The notes under the pieces: model-generated
Databases searched by the model: none
What the model saw: only the letters and a program-made list of their open reading frames with translations
What the model was told of the DNA's origin: nothing
DNA from: Amoebophrya sp. AT5.2
Lineage: Eukaryota; Sar; Dinophyceae; Syndiniales; Amoebophryaceae
Direction of reading: 5' to 3'
Length of the DNA stretch: 20,520 nucleotides
Assembly (NCBI GenBank): GCA_005223375.1
Contig: RXOD01004556.1
Span: 1-20,520 of the forward strand
Shown: positions 1 through 9,540 of the stretch, piece after piece
Position numbering within the stretch: position 1 is the first letter of the stretch
How the letters are laid out: every line of letters begins with the position of its first letter
Position numbers and translations under genes: made by a program

Positions 1-2523
1 GCCAGGCACTGGCAGCATTGCCGGGCGTTCACCGGGGGGGCGGTTTTCGGCGCCTCTCGCTGCGAGTACGTCAGCGTCATCACGTGGATTCCACGGTTCG
101 TTAGTAGAGCGAACGACCGCGTCGGCGCGAAGATTCCGGGGTCGCCTTCTCTTTCCAGCGTGCTTGAGGAGGCTGATGAGGAGGAGGATGCCGGGGGCGC
201 TTCCTCTGTTAAAAAGAGACTGTACTCCCCCTCGACGTTAACCTTCTGGTTCCCCACAAGCTCCTGCTCGCGGTGGCCGGAAATATTCTCCGGAGAGGAA
301 GGACTGGCGTCGACGCGAACGGCGAACTGTGCAGTGGGTGGTTCTTGTGGAGAGGATAACTTCAAACGTCGTTTTTGCCATCAGCAAACTTCCTAATATG
401 CTGGAAAAAAAAGAGTACGCAGACTTCCCCGTCGTTATTGGCGATGGCCCAGACGCCGTTGCGGTAGACCGTTGGCATGGTGTTTTGGCTCACGCCTTGC
501 CGCTGCCCCGTGAACTGGCTCATGCCGCTGGCGAAACCTTAATTCAGTCCGTGCATTTCTTGTTCATCGATTTGGCGAAAAAGAGTCCCGAAACGGCAGC
601 AATCCTTCCGTCGGCTCCGACTATTAAGCATCGATAACTAGCATAGTATGATTATGATAGTACTTCTGATAGTACAACTTCAAAAAAAATATAAAATCAC
701 AGTTCTATACCTGGCGGCCCGTCGTATCCTTTGAGCATTCCGCCCTGCGGGTTCAGGGTGCTGTAGTGAACCAGCTCCAGCGTGCCTCTACCCGAAGCCA
801 CGCCGCTCCCCACACCCCCCCCTGATGTGGAGTACCGCAGGTGGAGGCGCTCGCACGCGGCCGTCATCAGAAAGAGGTTCAAAATAGCCCCCGAAGAACT
901 ACTTCCACCCATCCCCGCGGTTACTGCGCAGTACAGGTGCACGAACTCCCGGCTCTGGAAGCAGCGAAACTGCATCTGCCGGAACAGCATCTCTTCCAGC
1001 TCGAAGATGGTCGTCTGCTGCCGCAGCGTGAATCGCGGCGGGTCCGACTCCGAGGTGTCGATGTAGGCCACTTGCTGGCCTACACCGGCAGAAGCAGTAG
1101 AAGCAGTAGTAGAGGTCGTGGCGGACGACAGTGTAGTAGAGGCGGCCATCGGCCCCCCCCGCGCCCCGGTGCTCGGTAGGCTCGAGTAGATGCAGAGCTC
1201 GAAGTTTTCGTCTACGGTGACGAAAAAGGAGTGCTGCGCCACCTGCACGAGTCGCAAGTACGGGTTCCCGCTGCTCAACCCGAGGAGCGTCCGCGGGTGG
1301 ATGGCCTGCATCACCCGCGCCGTCGCCGACGAGCTGGTCACCCGGTGGATCCTTATGCCCGAGCCCGAGATGCCCTCGCGCACGCTGTTGATGATCGTCC
1401 TTGCCGCGGCGCGCTTCACCCCGACCGATTGAGCGCCAGCAGCACCACCGGGTCCCGGTGATCTAGCGGATATCCCCACACTGGATCCAGTCTGCTGGGA
1501 AACCCCGACGACACTCGCGGCGGAGGTAATCGACATCGATACATGCGCGTACTCCAGCTCGTACACGTCCCGGAGGGAAGACAGAAAGATCCGCCCGTCC
1601 TGCGTCGAGTGGACGCCGCTGAAGGGCAGCCCCGCGTTGCTGCAGGAGTAGTTTTGCGGCAGATTCACGGTCTGGCGAATGCGAGCGGAGGTGGGGTCGA
1701 CCAGCACGCCGAGCAGGTGGACGTTCTGCTGCGTCACCACCACGATCACGAAGTCCAGGGCGGACAGTTCGGAGTTTGGATTTCCACTTGAGGTGGAATT
1801 TCCCCGGAGCCGCGCCAAGTGAACGGCCAAAATAATCGACTCCGTCGGAATGATCCGCAGGCTGCTGCTGCTCGAACTGCTGCCGCCAATAGTGGTACTA
1901 CCACCTCCGAAAGTAGCAGAGCCCGAATTTAACGGTCCTCGAGCTCCGTTTCTACTAGCCAGGGGGCTCATCGGCGGCCCGGATGCGCTGCTACCAGAGT
2001 GGTAATCCCACAGGTAGAGGATGTGGTCGTGCGTGACCCAGGCGGTTCGGGTCTCCGAGAAAATGCCGTATCGGTGGTTGGCGGCTGTAGCAGACGCGAG
2101 CGGTCCCGGGCGCGATGAGCCGGCGCCAGCTGCGTGGTAGGATGAATTTGTTCTTATTTGTTCCACCCCGTTCTTTTTCGACTTCATATTCACTGAGACC
2201 AAAAGCAACACGGTCCTACGCGTTCGCATACTGAGGCGATGGCAAAACGAAAACCAATGACTACTAGGAGAAGCATAGAATGGCCACTTATCGTAGCTGA
2301 TAACGATATGAACAAGTCGTGGGAGGTGATGATCAATATACAATTTCAAATACAAAATACCTCCCACTTGAACGTCTGGCGGGAAGCGGTAAAAGGTGCT
2401 TGTGGTGCGGACAAGCCTTGAATCCCACTGCGCTTTGATCGCACCATGGCCATCCGAGCGATTGGCCGTGATCTCGCCCGCCTCCCCCGTCCATGAGTCC
2501 AGAAAGTCGAAACCCTCCTCCAT
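1..2523 (-). CDS. NUP155: Nup155/Nup170-family nucleoporin, N-terminal beta-propeller part (partial, four exons)
   Basis: Scaffold nucleoporin of the inner ring of the nuclear pore. Proposed exons on the minus strand: 2523-2368, 2181-711, 537-419 and 359 to the left edge; phases agree at all three joins and about 701 residues are visible. Family landmarks appear in the expected order: an RAWLT-like AWVTHDHILYLWDY, then ILAVHLAR, the strand DFVIVVVTQQNVHLLGV, the very characteristic STQDGRIFL followed by DVYELEY, FVTVDENFELCIY, LELVHYSTL, then PPGF completed exactly across the 711/537 splice, VYRNGVWAIANNDG, and FALLTNRGIHVMTL in the last exon. The alpha-solenoid half lies outside the window. 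Long Ser-, Thr- and Gly-rich insertions separate propeller blades, so it is longer than the human protein over the same region. Start: ATG at 2523, with an in-frame TAA upstream and no ATG between. Identification rests on remembered family motifs, not a search. Confidence 0.85.
360..418 (-). other. Short intron in the Nup155-family gene (59 nt)
   Basis: Needed to join frame GVWAIANNDGEVC to the downstream frame that carries FALLTNRGIHVM. The best phase-0 solution starts GTACTC (followed by a T run) and ends GACGTTTGAAG, with GCTGATGG as a possible branch region. Ends are inferred; the need for a frame change here is certain. Confidence 0.55.
538..710 (-). other. Intron in the Nup155-family gene (173 nt)
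   Basis: The upstream exon ends GGGCCGCCAG and the intron starts GTATAG. It ends CTGAATTAAG, just before GTTTCGCC. Reading through meets TGA after GIEL. Splicing gives PPGF, a motif conserved at this point in Nup155, so both ends are well supported. TGAAT lies about 5 bases from the 3' AG. Confidence 0.8.
2182..2367 (-). other. Probable stop-free, in-frame intron in the Nup155-family gene (186 nt)
   Basis: A segment richer in A and T than its flanks separates RFPPDVQ from SKKNGVEQIR. In the family, an LPPEL-like motif is followed directly by VEQF. It starts GTGGGA, ends AGTGAATATGAAG, is a multiple of three, is phase 0 at both ends and has no stop. It could therefore be retained without breaking the protein. 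The encoded segment does not look like propeller sequence. Confidence 0.45.
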
Positions 2524-3404
2524 TGTTGTTGTTAAGGTCTGCTGGAGGAGATCTTCGGGCTCGTGTCTGCCGCCATCAACGGGTTTTGTACCGAATAAGT
2601 ATTTGGTGCGCTGTAGTTTTATTTACACGAAGTGCAACGATTGCCGCTGGGCTTCTATCGACTACGATGTATCAAAAGGCGAACCCGATACAACAGCACA
2701 CGTTCGTGATTGAATCGCGACCGCCTTCTAGCCCAACCTGCCTTTTCTTGCCGACATATCGCAGACGGAGATGATTTGATTTTAGAGCGCACAGTGACAT
2801 GCTACCAGTAGTGAAGACGCATCGATAGTGAAACGCGAAGGCACGAAGATGACACGGCTGCATGGGGATCTGGTTGCCATGAAGGCGATGGTGTTCTAGC
2901 TCGACTGGCCGCGAACGCGATACATTTATTTTCACATTTATGGCCAACAGGGACAGAAGCTGCACCTGGAGAATTTCACGCTTTCACGAGGTTGTACTTG
3001 GAACTGCACGCTAAAAAGTAGACCAGGGGCGGTCCTCCACGGACACATGCGTTTCGGAAACATTTTCACGATCGAGATTCTGTCCACGCCGTACTGGTCT
3101 TTCCGGTGCCAGGAACGGTCCGCTCCAACCGAACACTTCGCGCCCAACGCTATCCATCCGCTGTGCCGTACAGTCCATCGCACCTCCAATGTGCCCCATA
3201 GCCATCGTGGTTTTCTGTCCATCTGGTGCAAAAATCCCGGCTATCACATAGGTTTTTCCCATCGGCCCTGAAAGCTTTCTTTAGATCCTGCCCACGGGCC
3301 TTCGCAGAGATGAACAGCCCCAATCAATCTGATGAATCAAAAGCCTCAACTCAATGTGACCACCCCTTTCCTTACGGTTTCCGACAGTTTTATTTTCTCT
3401 TCTT
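2524..3404. other. Intergenic region between genes 9 and 10
   Basis: 881 bp holding the 5' flank of the nucleoporin gene and the 3' flank of the preceding gene. The only ORF with a real ATG worth a note is 3262-3011 on the minus strand (83 codons, beginning MGKTYVIAGIFAPDGQ). It follows a possible 3' splice site (CTTTCAG) and could be an exon, but I recognise no family. I see no repeat or RNA gene here. Confidence 0.5.
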
Positions 3405-4565
3405 TCACACCAGGCTTTCCGACAGCGAGGGGTCTCCTGGCCTGCTCCAGCCGTTCCTGCAATAGATCCAGACCAACCCCCCGGCCGGAATCAAATACAG
3501 AAACAGCAATCGCGAGTCCCAGTACCAGAGGTTTCCGTCCGAGATTGGCGATTGGTCGTGGAACGTCTCTCCGTTCTCGTCGACGCCGCCCTGCGCCTGA
3601 TCCTCGTCGACGCCCTGACCCTGAGACTCCGAGGTTTTCGTGGGGGAGGATTTCACGCCGTACCCCGCCACGTACGGGTTCTGCACGCCCTTCATGTCGA
3701 AGCCCGAAAACACCAGCCCGAACAGCCCGAACGTCATCGGCAGCAGGTAAAGCAGGAGCACGGTGCCAAAGATGCACCGCAAAATCGTTTTGCTCTTGCT
3801 CAGTGTGCAGGACGCGAAACCGGAGGAGCACGCAGCGATCGCGGCTGCAAATAGGGTTGGGGCGTTACGCGAAGCACCGCCGCCCAGGGGGGAGGAGTAG
3901 GACCGAGGCCGCGAGCCGCTGGATTCGAGATTCTCGGGGTGGATTTCCCTGCTGTAGGCCTGGTTCTTCTCCAAGATGGAGTCGCTCAAATCCAGCGTGT
4001 AGCTGTGCGATGGGACCACGACGACGCGGGAATTGGCTTGAGGTTGCGGATGTGGATGTGGTTGGGCTTGTGTTGCGAGGCCGGTGTGGGTAGAGGTACT
4101 TGACGACGCCGCATGAGGACCACTGCTTCCTGCTCCGTTCGTGACGTCAGGAATCAGGTTGTAAGGCCCCAGACTGTCGAAGCGAACATCGTCGGGCGCG
4201 GGGAGCGAATCGCCGGGAGAAAGTGGCGCGGAAAACGCGGACGTCGGGCGACCGCCCGCGCCGCCCCCTTCGATTTGCTGGAGACTCGAAGCAAACATTC
4301 TTTCTGCGCCCCCGTCTACTTCCGATGCTGAAATCGATAGTCTGTTGAAGATGCTGCTCCCTACACCCGAACCCGGCGTGGTATCTATTCGTCTAGGAAT
4401 AGGACTAGGAGAACGAGTACATGGCAAGGGATTAAAAGGAAGATTCTTAGCATTGTATTCCGAAGAACTGACGTGGACCTGTCGTGGCGGGGAGGTTTGT
4501 TGTAAGGCGGAGGAACTACGTTCAGATTTCAGGCCCCGTTGGAGGACCCCCAAAAACCGACTCAT
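3405..4565 (-). CDS. Uncharacterised low-complexity protein with two C-terminal membrane helices
   Basis: A 386-aa protein if it starts at the ATG at 4565; the longer frame to 4598 begins with GTG. Residues 1 to about 240 are hydrophilic and rich in Ser, Pro, Gly and Gln, including an HPHPQPQ run. Two membrane segments follow: ILRCIFGTVLLLYLLPMTFG (about residues 257-280) and RLLFLYLIPAGGLVWIYC (about 350-367), separated by a polar loop rich in Gln, Asp and Gly. The layout suggests a membrane protein with a long, probably disordered, N-terminal tail. I recognise no family. A GCAG inside the last helix codons and an alternative open frame (3831-3346) leave the exact C-terminus uncertain. It lies about 500 bp downstream of the HTTM gene on the same strand. 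Confidence 0.55.
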   Translation of the reverse strand: MSRFLGVLQRGLKSERSSSALQQTSPPRQVHVSSSEYNAKNLPFNPLPCTRSPSPIPRRIDTTPGSGVGSSIFNRLSISASEVDGGAERMFASSLQQIEGGGAGGRPTSAFSAPLSPGDSLPAPDDVRFDSLGPYNLIPDVTNGAGSSGPHAASSSTSTHTGLATQAQPHPHPQPQANSRVVVVPSHSYTLDLSDSILEKNQAYSREIHPENLESSGSRPRSYSSPLGGGASRNAPTLFAAAIAACSSGFASCTLSKSKTILRCIFGTVLLLYLLPMTFGLFGLVFSGFDMKGVQNPYVAGYGVKSSPTKTSESQGQGVDEDQAQGGVDENGETFHDQSPISDGNLWYWDSRLLFLYLIPAGGLVWIYCRNGWSRPGDPSLSESLV

Positions 4566-5063
4566 TTCCCTCCAGCATCGGTGCCACGACCGATTCACGG
4601 TGTTGCGACCGCGACGAACTCAATCGTAGCAGAAAAACACGTGTTCCCAACTTCGTGCATGCGACGAAAACTCGCGAACACTCGCCTTTGCGTTTTTGGT
4701 CGTGCCAGAGCCAGAGCCAGTTGCTTTCATGCTCGTATTTTCCAAAGCAAAACATCATCATACAAGTAAGTTCTCGCAAATCGATAAGTGCTTTCTTCTC
4801 AATTCGCAGCTTTTGCCATATACAAACTGACTTCTCTTCGACGCATGTCTCTTCGCTCTTGAGTTTGCTGAGTTTCTCCTCTACTCTAGGTGTAGGCACT
4901 GCAAAATCAATTCAATTGTTTAGTTCGCGATCGCAAAACAAGGTGATACTACTACTACTACTACCTACTTGCTCGTGCAAAATCAAGTCCAAATGGCTAA
5001 ACCAACGCACACTCCTTCTGTATTTTCCTGAGGAAGCTTTCGCTTCCTTCCCCCTTCCTTCCC
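4566..5063. other. Intergenic region with simple repeats
   Basis: 498 bp between the HTTM gene and the preceding membrane-protein gene. It contains a TAC/ACT trinucleotide run near 4946-4965, three CCAGAG units near 4705-4721, and a pyrimidine-rich C/T stretch near 5044-5066. No gene, RNA or clear regulatory site is seen. Confidence 0.5.
4946..4965. repeat. Trinucleotide microsatellite (TAC/ACT)n
   Basis: About six tandem copies of TAC on the plus strand (GTA on the transcribed strand), ending in an imperfect CTAC. It lies in the probable 3' flank of the HTTM gene. Confidence 0.8.
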
Positions 5064-8000
5064 CTACCGCGAAATTTTTCCATCCACAAACTGGTCGCAC
5101 TTCTGTTCCCACATCACTGATCCTGTGACCGTTGGCGCCACCATCTCGGTTGGGTCCCACTTTGATGCCAGCCGCTCCAGTACGAACATCTTGAAAGACA
5201 CCAAGCGCTCTTCCGCCCTCAGCCCCTCTCTCGAATTCCACACGCGGCACATCCACCGCCCGAACCGCCGCCGCATCCGACTCGCGCTCTCCGACGTCGT
5301 CCCGGATTCCCCCGGCTCCTCCCTTCCCAGACCGGCCTTTTCGCGCCGCTTCTTCTCGTCCCACCACTCTTGCCGGGGGCCCTTGTGCAGGTAGAGCCGC
5401 CACTGTGCGTCGCTTGCCCGCTCCACGCCGCCCAGAGTGTCCGGCTCCACAAAGTCGATCGCGAACCGCGGTCCTGGACCCGGGGTCGATCGACCCGGGA
5501 AGATGAGCTTCATTAGGTCCACCGACGGCAGCCCGACGTTCTCTTCCAGTAACAGCGACACCCAGTCGATGTCTGCGACCGCCGCCCGCCGCCGCGCCCT
5601 CGGCCCAGGGCGCGGGTTGCGAGGAGGTACCAGCTCTTGTCCGGGCAACGTAGTTCCTGGGAGGTCTACTTCAGAGCTGCAGCTTTCGTCCGGGGCGGCC
5701 AGGTCGGTGATCGCGAGGAGGCACGTGTCGGTGATCGCGTCTTCGGTCACTTTTGTCTCATAAGCCTGATACGCGGGCGTCCAACGGTACTCAGTGTGCC
5801 GGTCAATCAAACCCAACGCCACGGATTCCGAGTCCATCGCCATCGGCATGGACTCAGTTTGGTTTTGGTTTTGGTTCCGTTCCCTATCCATTGCTTGCAA
5901 TTCTTTTCGGTGGTCGTGCATGCGGTCGACGTCGCGCTGCAGTATCGCGGGCGCCACGTACCAGCTGGCGACGACCTTAGGGCGGGGGGCGAAGACGCGA
6001 AACGAGTTTCTCTTGTAGAACCGATCGAACACAGCGTCGGCGGCCGCACTGGGAGTCAGATACGGCTCTGCGGCGGTAAAGAACCTCGCGGATGCGGATG
6101 GCAAGGGTTGCGACTTATTGCGGTTTTCGTTTATTTTCGGGTTGATCTTGGCATTTGCCTTCTTCCCGCGATTGTCGGTGAAGTTGCGAAACACCGCATG
6201 GTAGGAGCAATTCAGCGCGAGGTGCACAAACACGCAGGCGAAAAACACGTCGTAAACCTTGCGCGGAAGCCGGCGCACGAAGGCCAAGCGACGCGGAGTC
6301 GAGGCCGGGCGCGTCGTGGGGGCGAACGGTTGGACGAGTGGTCCTGCTGAAGATGATGTTGACAGCACTGCTGATTCAGCTGTCTGTCGCCCTCGCCGCG
6401 ACCAAACCGCCCGGTCGAACCACCGCAAAAGACGCGCAAAGCGCGACCCGGGTTTTTGGCCAAGCCACTCTTCGAAAAGGTCGAACACCTCTGACGGGAG
6501 GAAGCACACCGTGATACAGAGGTTTTGCCACGGCACCAACTGCAGGTACACAAAAGCCGCGATCCCCACGTGAAAGGACAAGAGCACCAGAGTGCTCGCA
6601 GCCGCGACGATCGCTTCCATGTTTTTCCACACGCTTCTGACCCGATGCTCAAACGACCACACGCGGCGGCTTGTAGTAAAATTAACGTTAGGTGTGTCCT
6701 CATTGTCGTCACCCCGACCCCGCAGCCGTTCGTCGCCCGACCACAGCCGCATCCCCGGCACCAGCAGAAAGCGCCCCGCGGCCGCGCTCAGGACGACAAC
6801 GCGCGTCCAGCTGCCGAGGGTTTGTAAAGTCCACACGACAAGCTCGCTGTCCGCGAGGAAGTCAAACCACAGCTGCCGGTAGCTGCAGTTGTTCGCGGAC
6901 AACAGCACCGCCGTTCCGTCTTTCCAGGACTTGTGCGTCTTCTGCACCATGGACAGCACGTACACAAAAAAGTTCGCGGCGGCAACGCAAAACGTCACCC
7001 AGTCGGCGTGGAGCCTTGGGCCCGGCCTGCAGTCGCTCTGGCGCCCACCCGCTGCATCGGCGGGGGGTTCTCGCGGTAGTTTCTCTTTCTTTTTCTTCCC
7101 CCCAGACAGCAGCTTGCTCCCACCTGTCTGACTCAGAGCAGTTGTGCTGGACCCCCAGGGGAGAAAGACCGCGAAGAGCAGGAACTGGGCCCAGTGCACG
7201 TCGAAGGCCGACGTGAAGTTCTTTCGCACGCTCACGGCGCGGAACAGCACCCAGGACGCCAGCGTGCACAGGTTGCACCCCCCGATCCGCACCGGGTCGC
7301 CGACCAGCACGAGCATGGCGAAAAAAATCGCCGTCCACCGCAGCGCGTCGAGCGCCCACCCCTCCCGCGCGTGTTGGTCGCTCAGTGTGGCGTCGAAAAG
7401 CATCGCCGGCGTGTTGGTAATGGAACTAGTACCGGCCTGTTTCTCATCTTCGGCAGGATAGTCTGGAGAGAGCATCGGCAGCAGCTGGCGCAGCGGGTCT
7501 GTGCCGAACGGGCGCTGCGAAATGGGGAGCGAACGGTGCGTGCCGAAGGATGGGCGGGGCCCCAGCAGCCCCTGCGTGGTCAGCATTGCGCGCAGCAGAA
7601 ACGGCTCGTAGGCCACGACCCAGACGTACAGCAGCGTCAACCCGTTGCACACGCGGCAGAACCGCAGCGCGCGGAGATCGAGCGGAAAGCTCGTCTCCAC
7701 GCGGCGGACGAAGCGCGTGACGGAGTTTCTCGAGATCAAGGGGAACCCGAATTGAAGCAGTTCTTCTCGCTTCGGGGACGGGGATCCCCGTTTCGGGTTT
7801 TGGGACAATTCGTGCTGATGCGGCGTGGTGCCATACTGCGCGACAACCACGGCCACCAGCGCGAACCAAAAGCCGTCCGCCGCATCGTAGTAGACGAAGC
7901 TGCACGCGGTGAGGAGCGAAACCAGAGCATAGCTCAGGAAAAGATGGCCGTGCTGTTCATAGTCCAGGGCAGCGCTGGTGAAGGCCTCCCAGAAAACGGA

Positions 8001-8165
8001 GACTGGTTTCCCGGGATCGGGTCGTGGCGGTGCGCTTTTTTTCCGGGGCGCCGCGTCGGTCCGGCCGGAGTGCCGGCCCGCTCCAGCGTCTTCAGCAGCT
8101 GAAGTCGCTTGTTCTTTCGCCTGGGTTTTTTCTTTCGGTGCGGGGGCGTCGAGAGCGAGACACAT
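5064..8165 (-). CDS. Large HTTM-domain (vitamin K-dependent gamma-carboxylase-like) multipass membrane protein
   Basis: A single-exon gene of 1033 aa, starting at the ATG at 8165 (context ACCATG; the frame to 8204 starts with GTG). After a 55-residue Ala/Pro/Lys-rich leader and two to three membrane helices, residues about 165-575 follow the HTTM plan. Seen in order: FCRVCNGLTLLYVWV (helix 1); RAVSVRKNF then AQFLLFAVFLPWG, matching the bacterial block that ends in FLPLG; FFVYVLSMVQKTHKSWKDGTA, like SALLKT..W.DGTA; and FHVGIAAFVYLQLVPWQNL then CFLPSEVFD, like FHLG...PW...LPS..WD. The C-terminal RRRFGRWMCRVWN and VSFKMFVLERL also resemble bacterial HTTM tails. Insertions include a Lys-rich loop (about 355-375) and a long N/Q/E-rich region after residue 660. 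The bacterial proteins are poorly characterised, so substrate and reaction are unknown; membrane location is clear. Family assignment is from motif memory. Confidence 0.75.
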   Translation of the reverse strand: MCLALDAPAPKEKTQAKEQATSAAEDAGAGRHSGRTDAAPRKKSAPPRPDPGKPVSVFWEAFTSAALDYEQHGHLFLSYALVSLLTACSFVYYDAADGFWFALVAVVVAQYGTTPHQHELSQNPKRGSPSPKREELLQFGFPLISRNSVTRFVRRVETSFPLDLRALRFCRVCNGLTLLYVWVVAYEPFLLRAMLTTQGLLGPRPSFGTHRSLPISQRPFGTDPLRQLLPMLSPDYPAEDEKQAGTSSITNTPAMLFDATLSDQHAREGWALDALRWTAIFFAMLVLVGDPVRIGGCNLCTLASWVLFRAVSVRKNFTSAFDVHWAQFLLFAVFLPWGSSTTALSQTGGSKLLSGGKKKKEKLPREPPADAAGGRQSDCRPGPRLHADWVTFCVAAANFFVYVLSMVQKTHKSWKDGTAVLLSANNCSYRQLWFDFLADSELVVWTLQTLGSWTRVVVLSAAAGRFLLVPGMRLWSGDERLRGRGDDNEDTPNVNFTTSRRVWSFEHRVRSVWKNMEAIVAAASTLVLLSFHVGIAAFVYLQLVPWQNLCITVCFLPSEVFDLFEEWLGQKPGSRFARLLRWFDRAVWSRRGRQTAESAVLSTSSSAGPLVQPFAPTTRPASTPRRLAFVRRLPRKVYDVFFACVFVHLALNCSYHAVFRNFTDNRGKKANAKINPKINENRNKSQPLPSASARFFTAAEPYLTPSAAADAVFDRFYKRNSFRVFAPRPKVVASWYVAPAILQRDVDRMHDHRKELQAMDRERNQNQNQTESMPMAMDSESVALGLIDRHTEYRWTPAYQAYETKVTEDAITDTCLLAITDLAAPDESCSSEVDLPGTTLPGQELVPPRNPRPGPRARRRAAVADIDWVSLLLEENVGLPSVDLMKLIFPGRSTPGPGPRFAIDFVEPDTLGGVERASDAQWRLYLHKGPRQEWWDEKKRREKAGLGREEPGESGTTSESASRMRRRFGRWMCRVWNSREGLRAEERLVSFKMFVLERLASKWDPTEMVAPTVTGSVMWEQKCDQFVDGKISR

Positions 8166-8727
8166 GGTGATGGTTTTGTGGCGAATACAGTTTAAATCGA
8201 GCACTAGCGCCAGAGTATGCTACTGACAAATAACTGAGGAGTGGTTCTGAAGATGTCGCTTTGCAAGAAACCCTATATGTAGGAGGAAAAGGCCTGCGAA
8301 AAGCGGTCGACAAAAAAAAGAAACGAGCGCTCATGTTATCATTACAGAAGCAGTACGTCTCGAAGTTTTAATCCCGGTTGCACGGGGGTGACCTCCTCGA
8401 CAACACCACTTATGCCACGGAACATTAACAAATTTTTTCGTAAGTATCTCTGGCACGAAAACTCTGGCACGGAATTCAGTTTGCACGACACGCGACCGAG
8501 GCAGAAAGCACGGAAAGCAACGGGAAAAGACCACGAGCCCCACAGAAAGCGTACATCGCAGTGCGATCTGAAAGACGCAGCAGGAGTTCCCCTGATCGGA
8601 CGAAGTTCAGGGAGCTTTTGTCGTGGCGGGTTCATTTTCTTGCCACGCTAAATGAACACAGTCGGCTGATCAGTGACCAGCACGCGGCAAAAGATGTGAC
8701 GAGGTGTGCAGATGTTCATCCGTCGAT
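8166..8727. other. Intergenic region between genes 7 and 8
   Basis: 562 bp. It holds the 5' flank of the HTTM gene and the 3' flank of the small anchored protein. A 97-codon ATG frame (8635-8342, minus) has no recognisable domain. An A run lies near 8311-8318. I see nothing else. Confidence 0.5.
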
Positions 8728-9540
8728 TCATTCCGGTGCTGGAGACCAGTCAGAGGCATCCCTTGGACCTTGGGGCTTGTTGGCGCTGAGGTACAGAAAC
8801 CCGATCACTGCAAGCAGAAGCGCCACCCCCAGCCCGCTCGCCATGCCCTGCCAAAACCCGGAGCCGCCGGACTCACCTGTGCGGATTCCGATGAATAGAA
8901 CGGCTGAATTTCTGAATAAGTACCTCCAGCGCACTGAAGATATCTGGGACCGTATTGGTGCTTTCGCCGAGAACTTCTATCAGTACAAAACGACCCGGAC
9001 GTAGTAGTATCAGACCCATCGAGATCAAGATCGACCGAAAAGCTTTACGTCAAATTCAAAAAATCAATTGCATGGTATAGAATACAAGTCGCGCGAAGAA
9101 GTACTGCTGCCTCCTCCGCCGCCAAACGACAGCTCCGCCTTTTTCTGCTGCTCCCAGTTGTTACCGTCCTGCCAGGTTATCACTCCGGCCTCACCTCCCG
9201 CCTTACTATACGTTCCCTTAAAGTTCGCCGGTCCCCCTTTTTCCGCAAAGTTCGCCATTAGCTCAATCTTTTCGCCGCTTTCTACTTTGCTCACATCGCC
9301 CGACAAAACCTTTCCCGACACGCGCCAGAACGACGTGCCGTCGTCGGAGCCGGTGAAGGCGAAATCCGCGTCGTTATTCGGAAAGCCGCACAGACGGATG
9401 CCCTCCAATGTGTGGGCCTGGTAGTGGTTGGGGTCCGTATAGAATCCGCCGATCACGGACTGGTAGTTGGGTGCCACGGCTGTCGCAGCTCCGTGGTAGG
9501 AGAACAGTGCCGTGACGATGGAGGGGAGCTTGGCGGGCAT
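8728..9540 (-). CDS. Small Gly/Ser-linker protein with a C-terminal membrane anchor (two exons)
   Basis: Exon 1 is 9540-9105 and exon 2 is 8876-8728, joined in phase 1, giving 194 aa. It starts at ATG 9540 (context ACCATG). The first ~135 residues look beta-rich, with FAFTGSDDGTSFWRVSGKVL, ANFKGTYS and GVITWQDGNNWEQ. The last resembles the I-x-W-x-DG-x-x-W motif in short proteins of algae and other protists. A Gly/Ser run (FGGGGGS) reaches the splice and continues after it as ESGGSGFWQG. The helix GLGVALLLAVIGFLYL (about residues 160-175) and a short polar tail follow. That the linker continues across the join is the main support for the exon pair. It may be tail-anchored or, with a weak N-terminal signal, type I. 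Function unknown. Without splicing, exon 1 stops at 9064 after SIPCN. Confidence 0.6.
8877..9104 (-). other. Inferred intron in the Gly/Ser-linker gene (228 nt)
   Basis: Starts GTACTTCTTCG after GGCAGCA and ends AATCCGCACAG before GTGAGTCC; phase 1 on both sides. The start matches the GTACT starts of the SWEET introns, and the length is close to theirs. An alternative 3' site (ACTGATAG at 8977) leads to other frames with no homology support. Confidence 0.55.

Noticed and set aside
3011..3262. 83-codon minus ORF with a genuine ATG (MGKTYVIAGIFAPDG)
   Set aside because: No recognisable family and no phase-compatible link to a neighbour. Noted under the intergenic entry only.
3332..4093. 253-codon plus-strand ORF opposite the two-helix membrane protein
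   Set aside because: Arg/Pro-rich composition typical of an antisense shadow in GC-rich coding DNA. The minus frame has membrane helices and structured composition.
5637..6350. 237-codon plus-strand ORF
   Set aside because: Antisense shadow of the HTTM protein C-terminal half; Arg/Gly/Val-rich with no domain.
7194..8102. 302-codon plus-strand ORF
   Set aside because: Lies wholly opposite the HTTM core, whose family motifs fix the minus frame as coding.
8342..8635. 97-codon minus ATG ORF between the HTTM gene and the anchored protein
   Set aside because: No domain or helix pattern and no support beyond its length.
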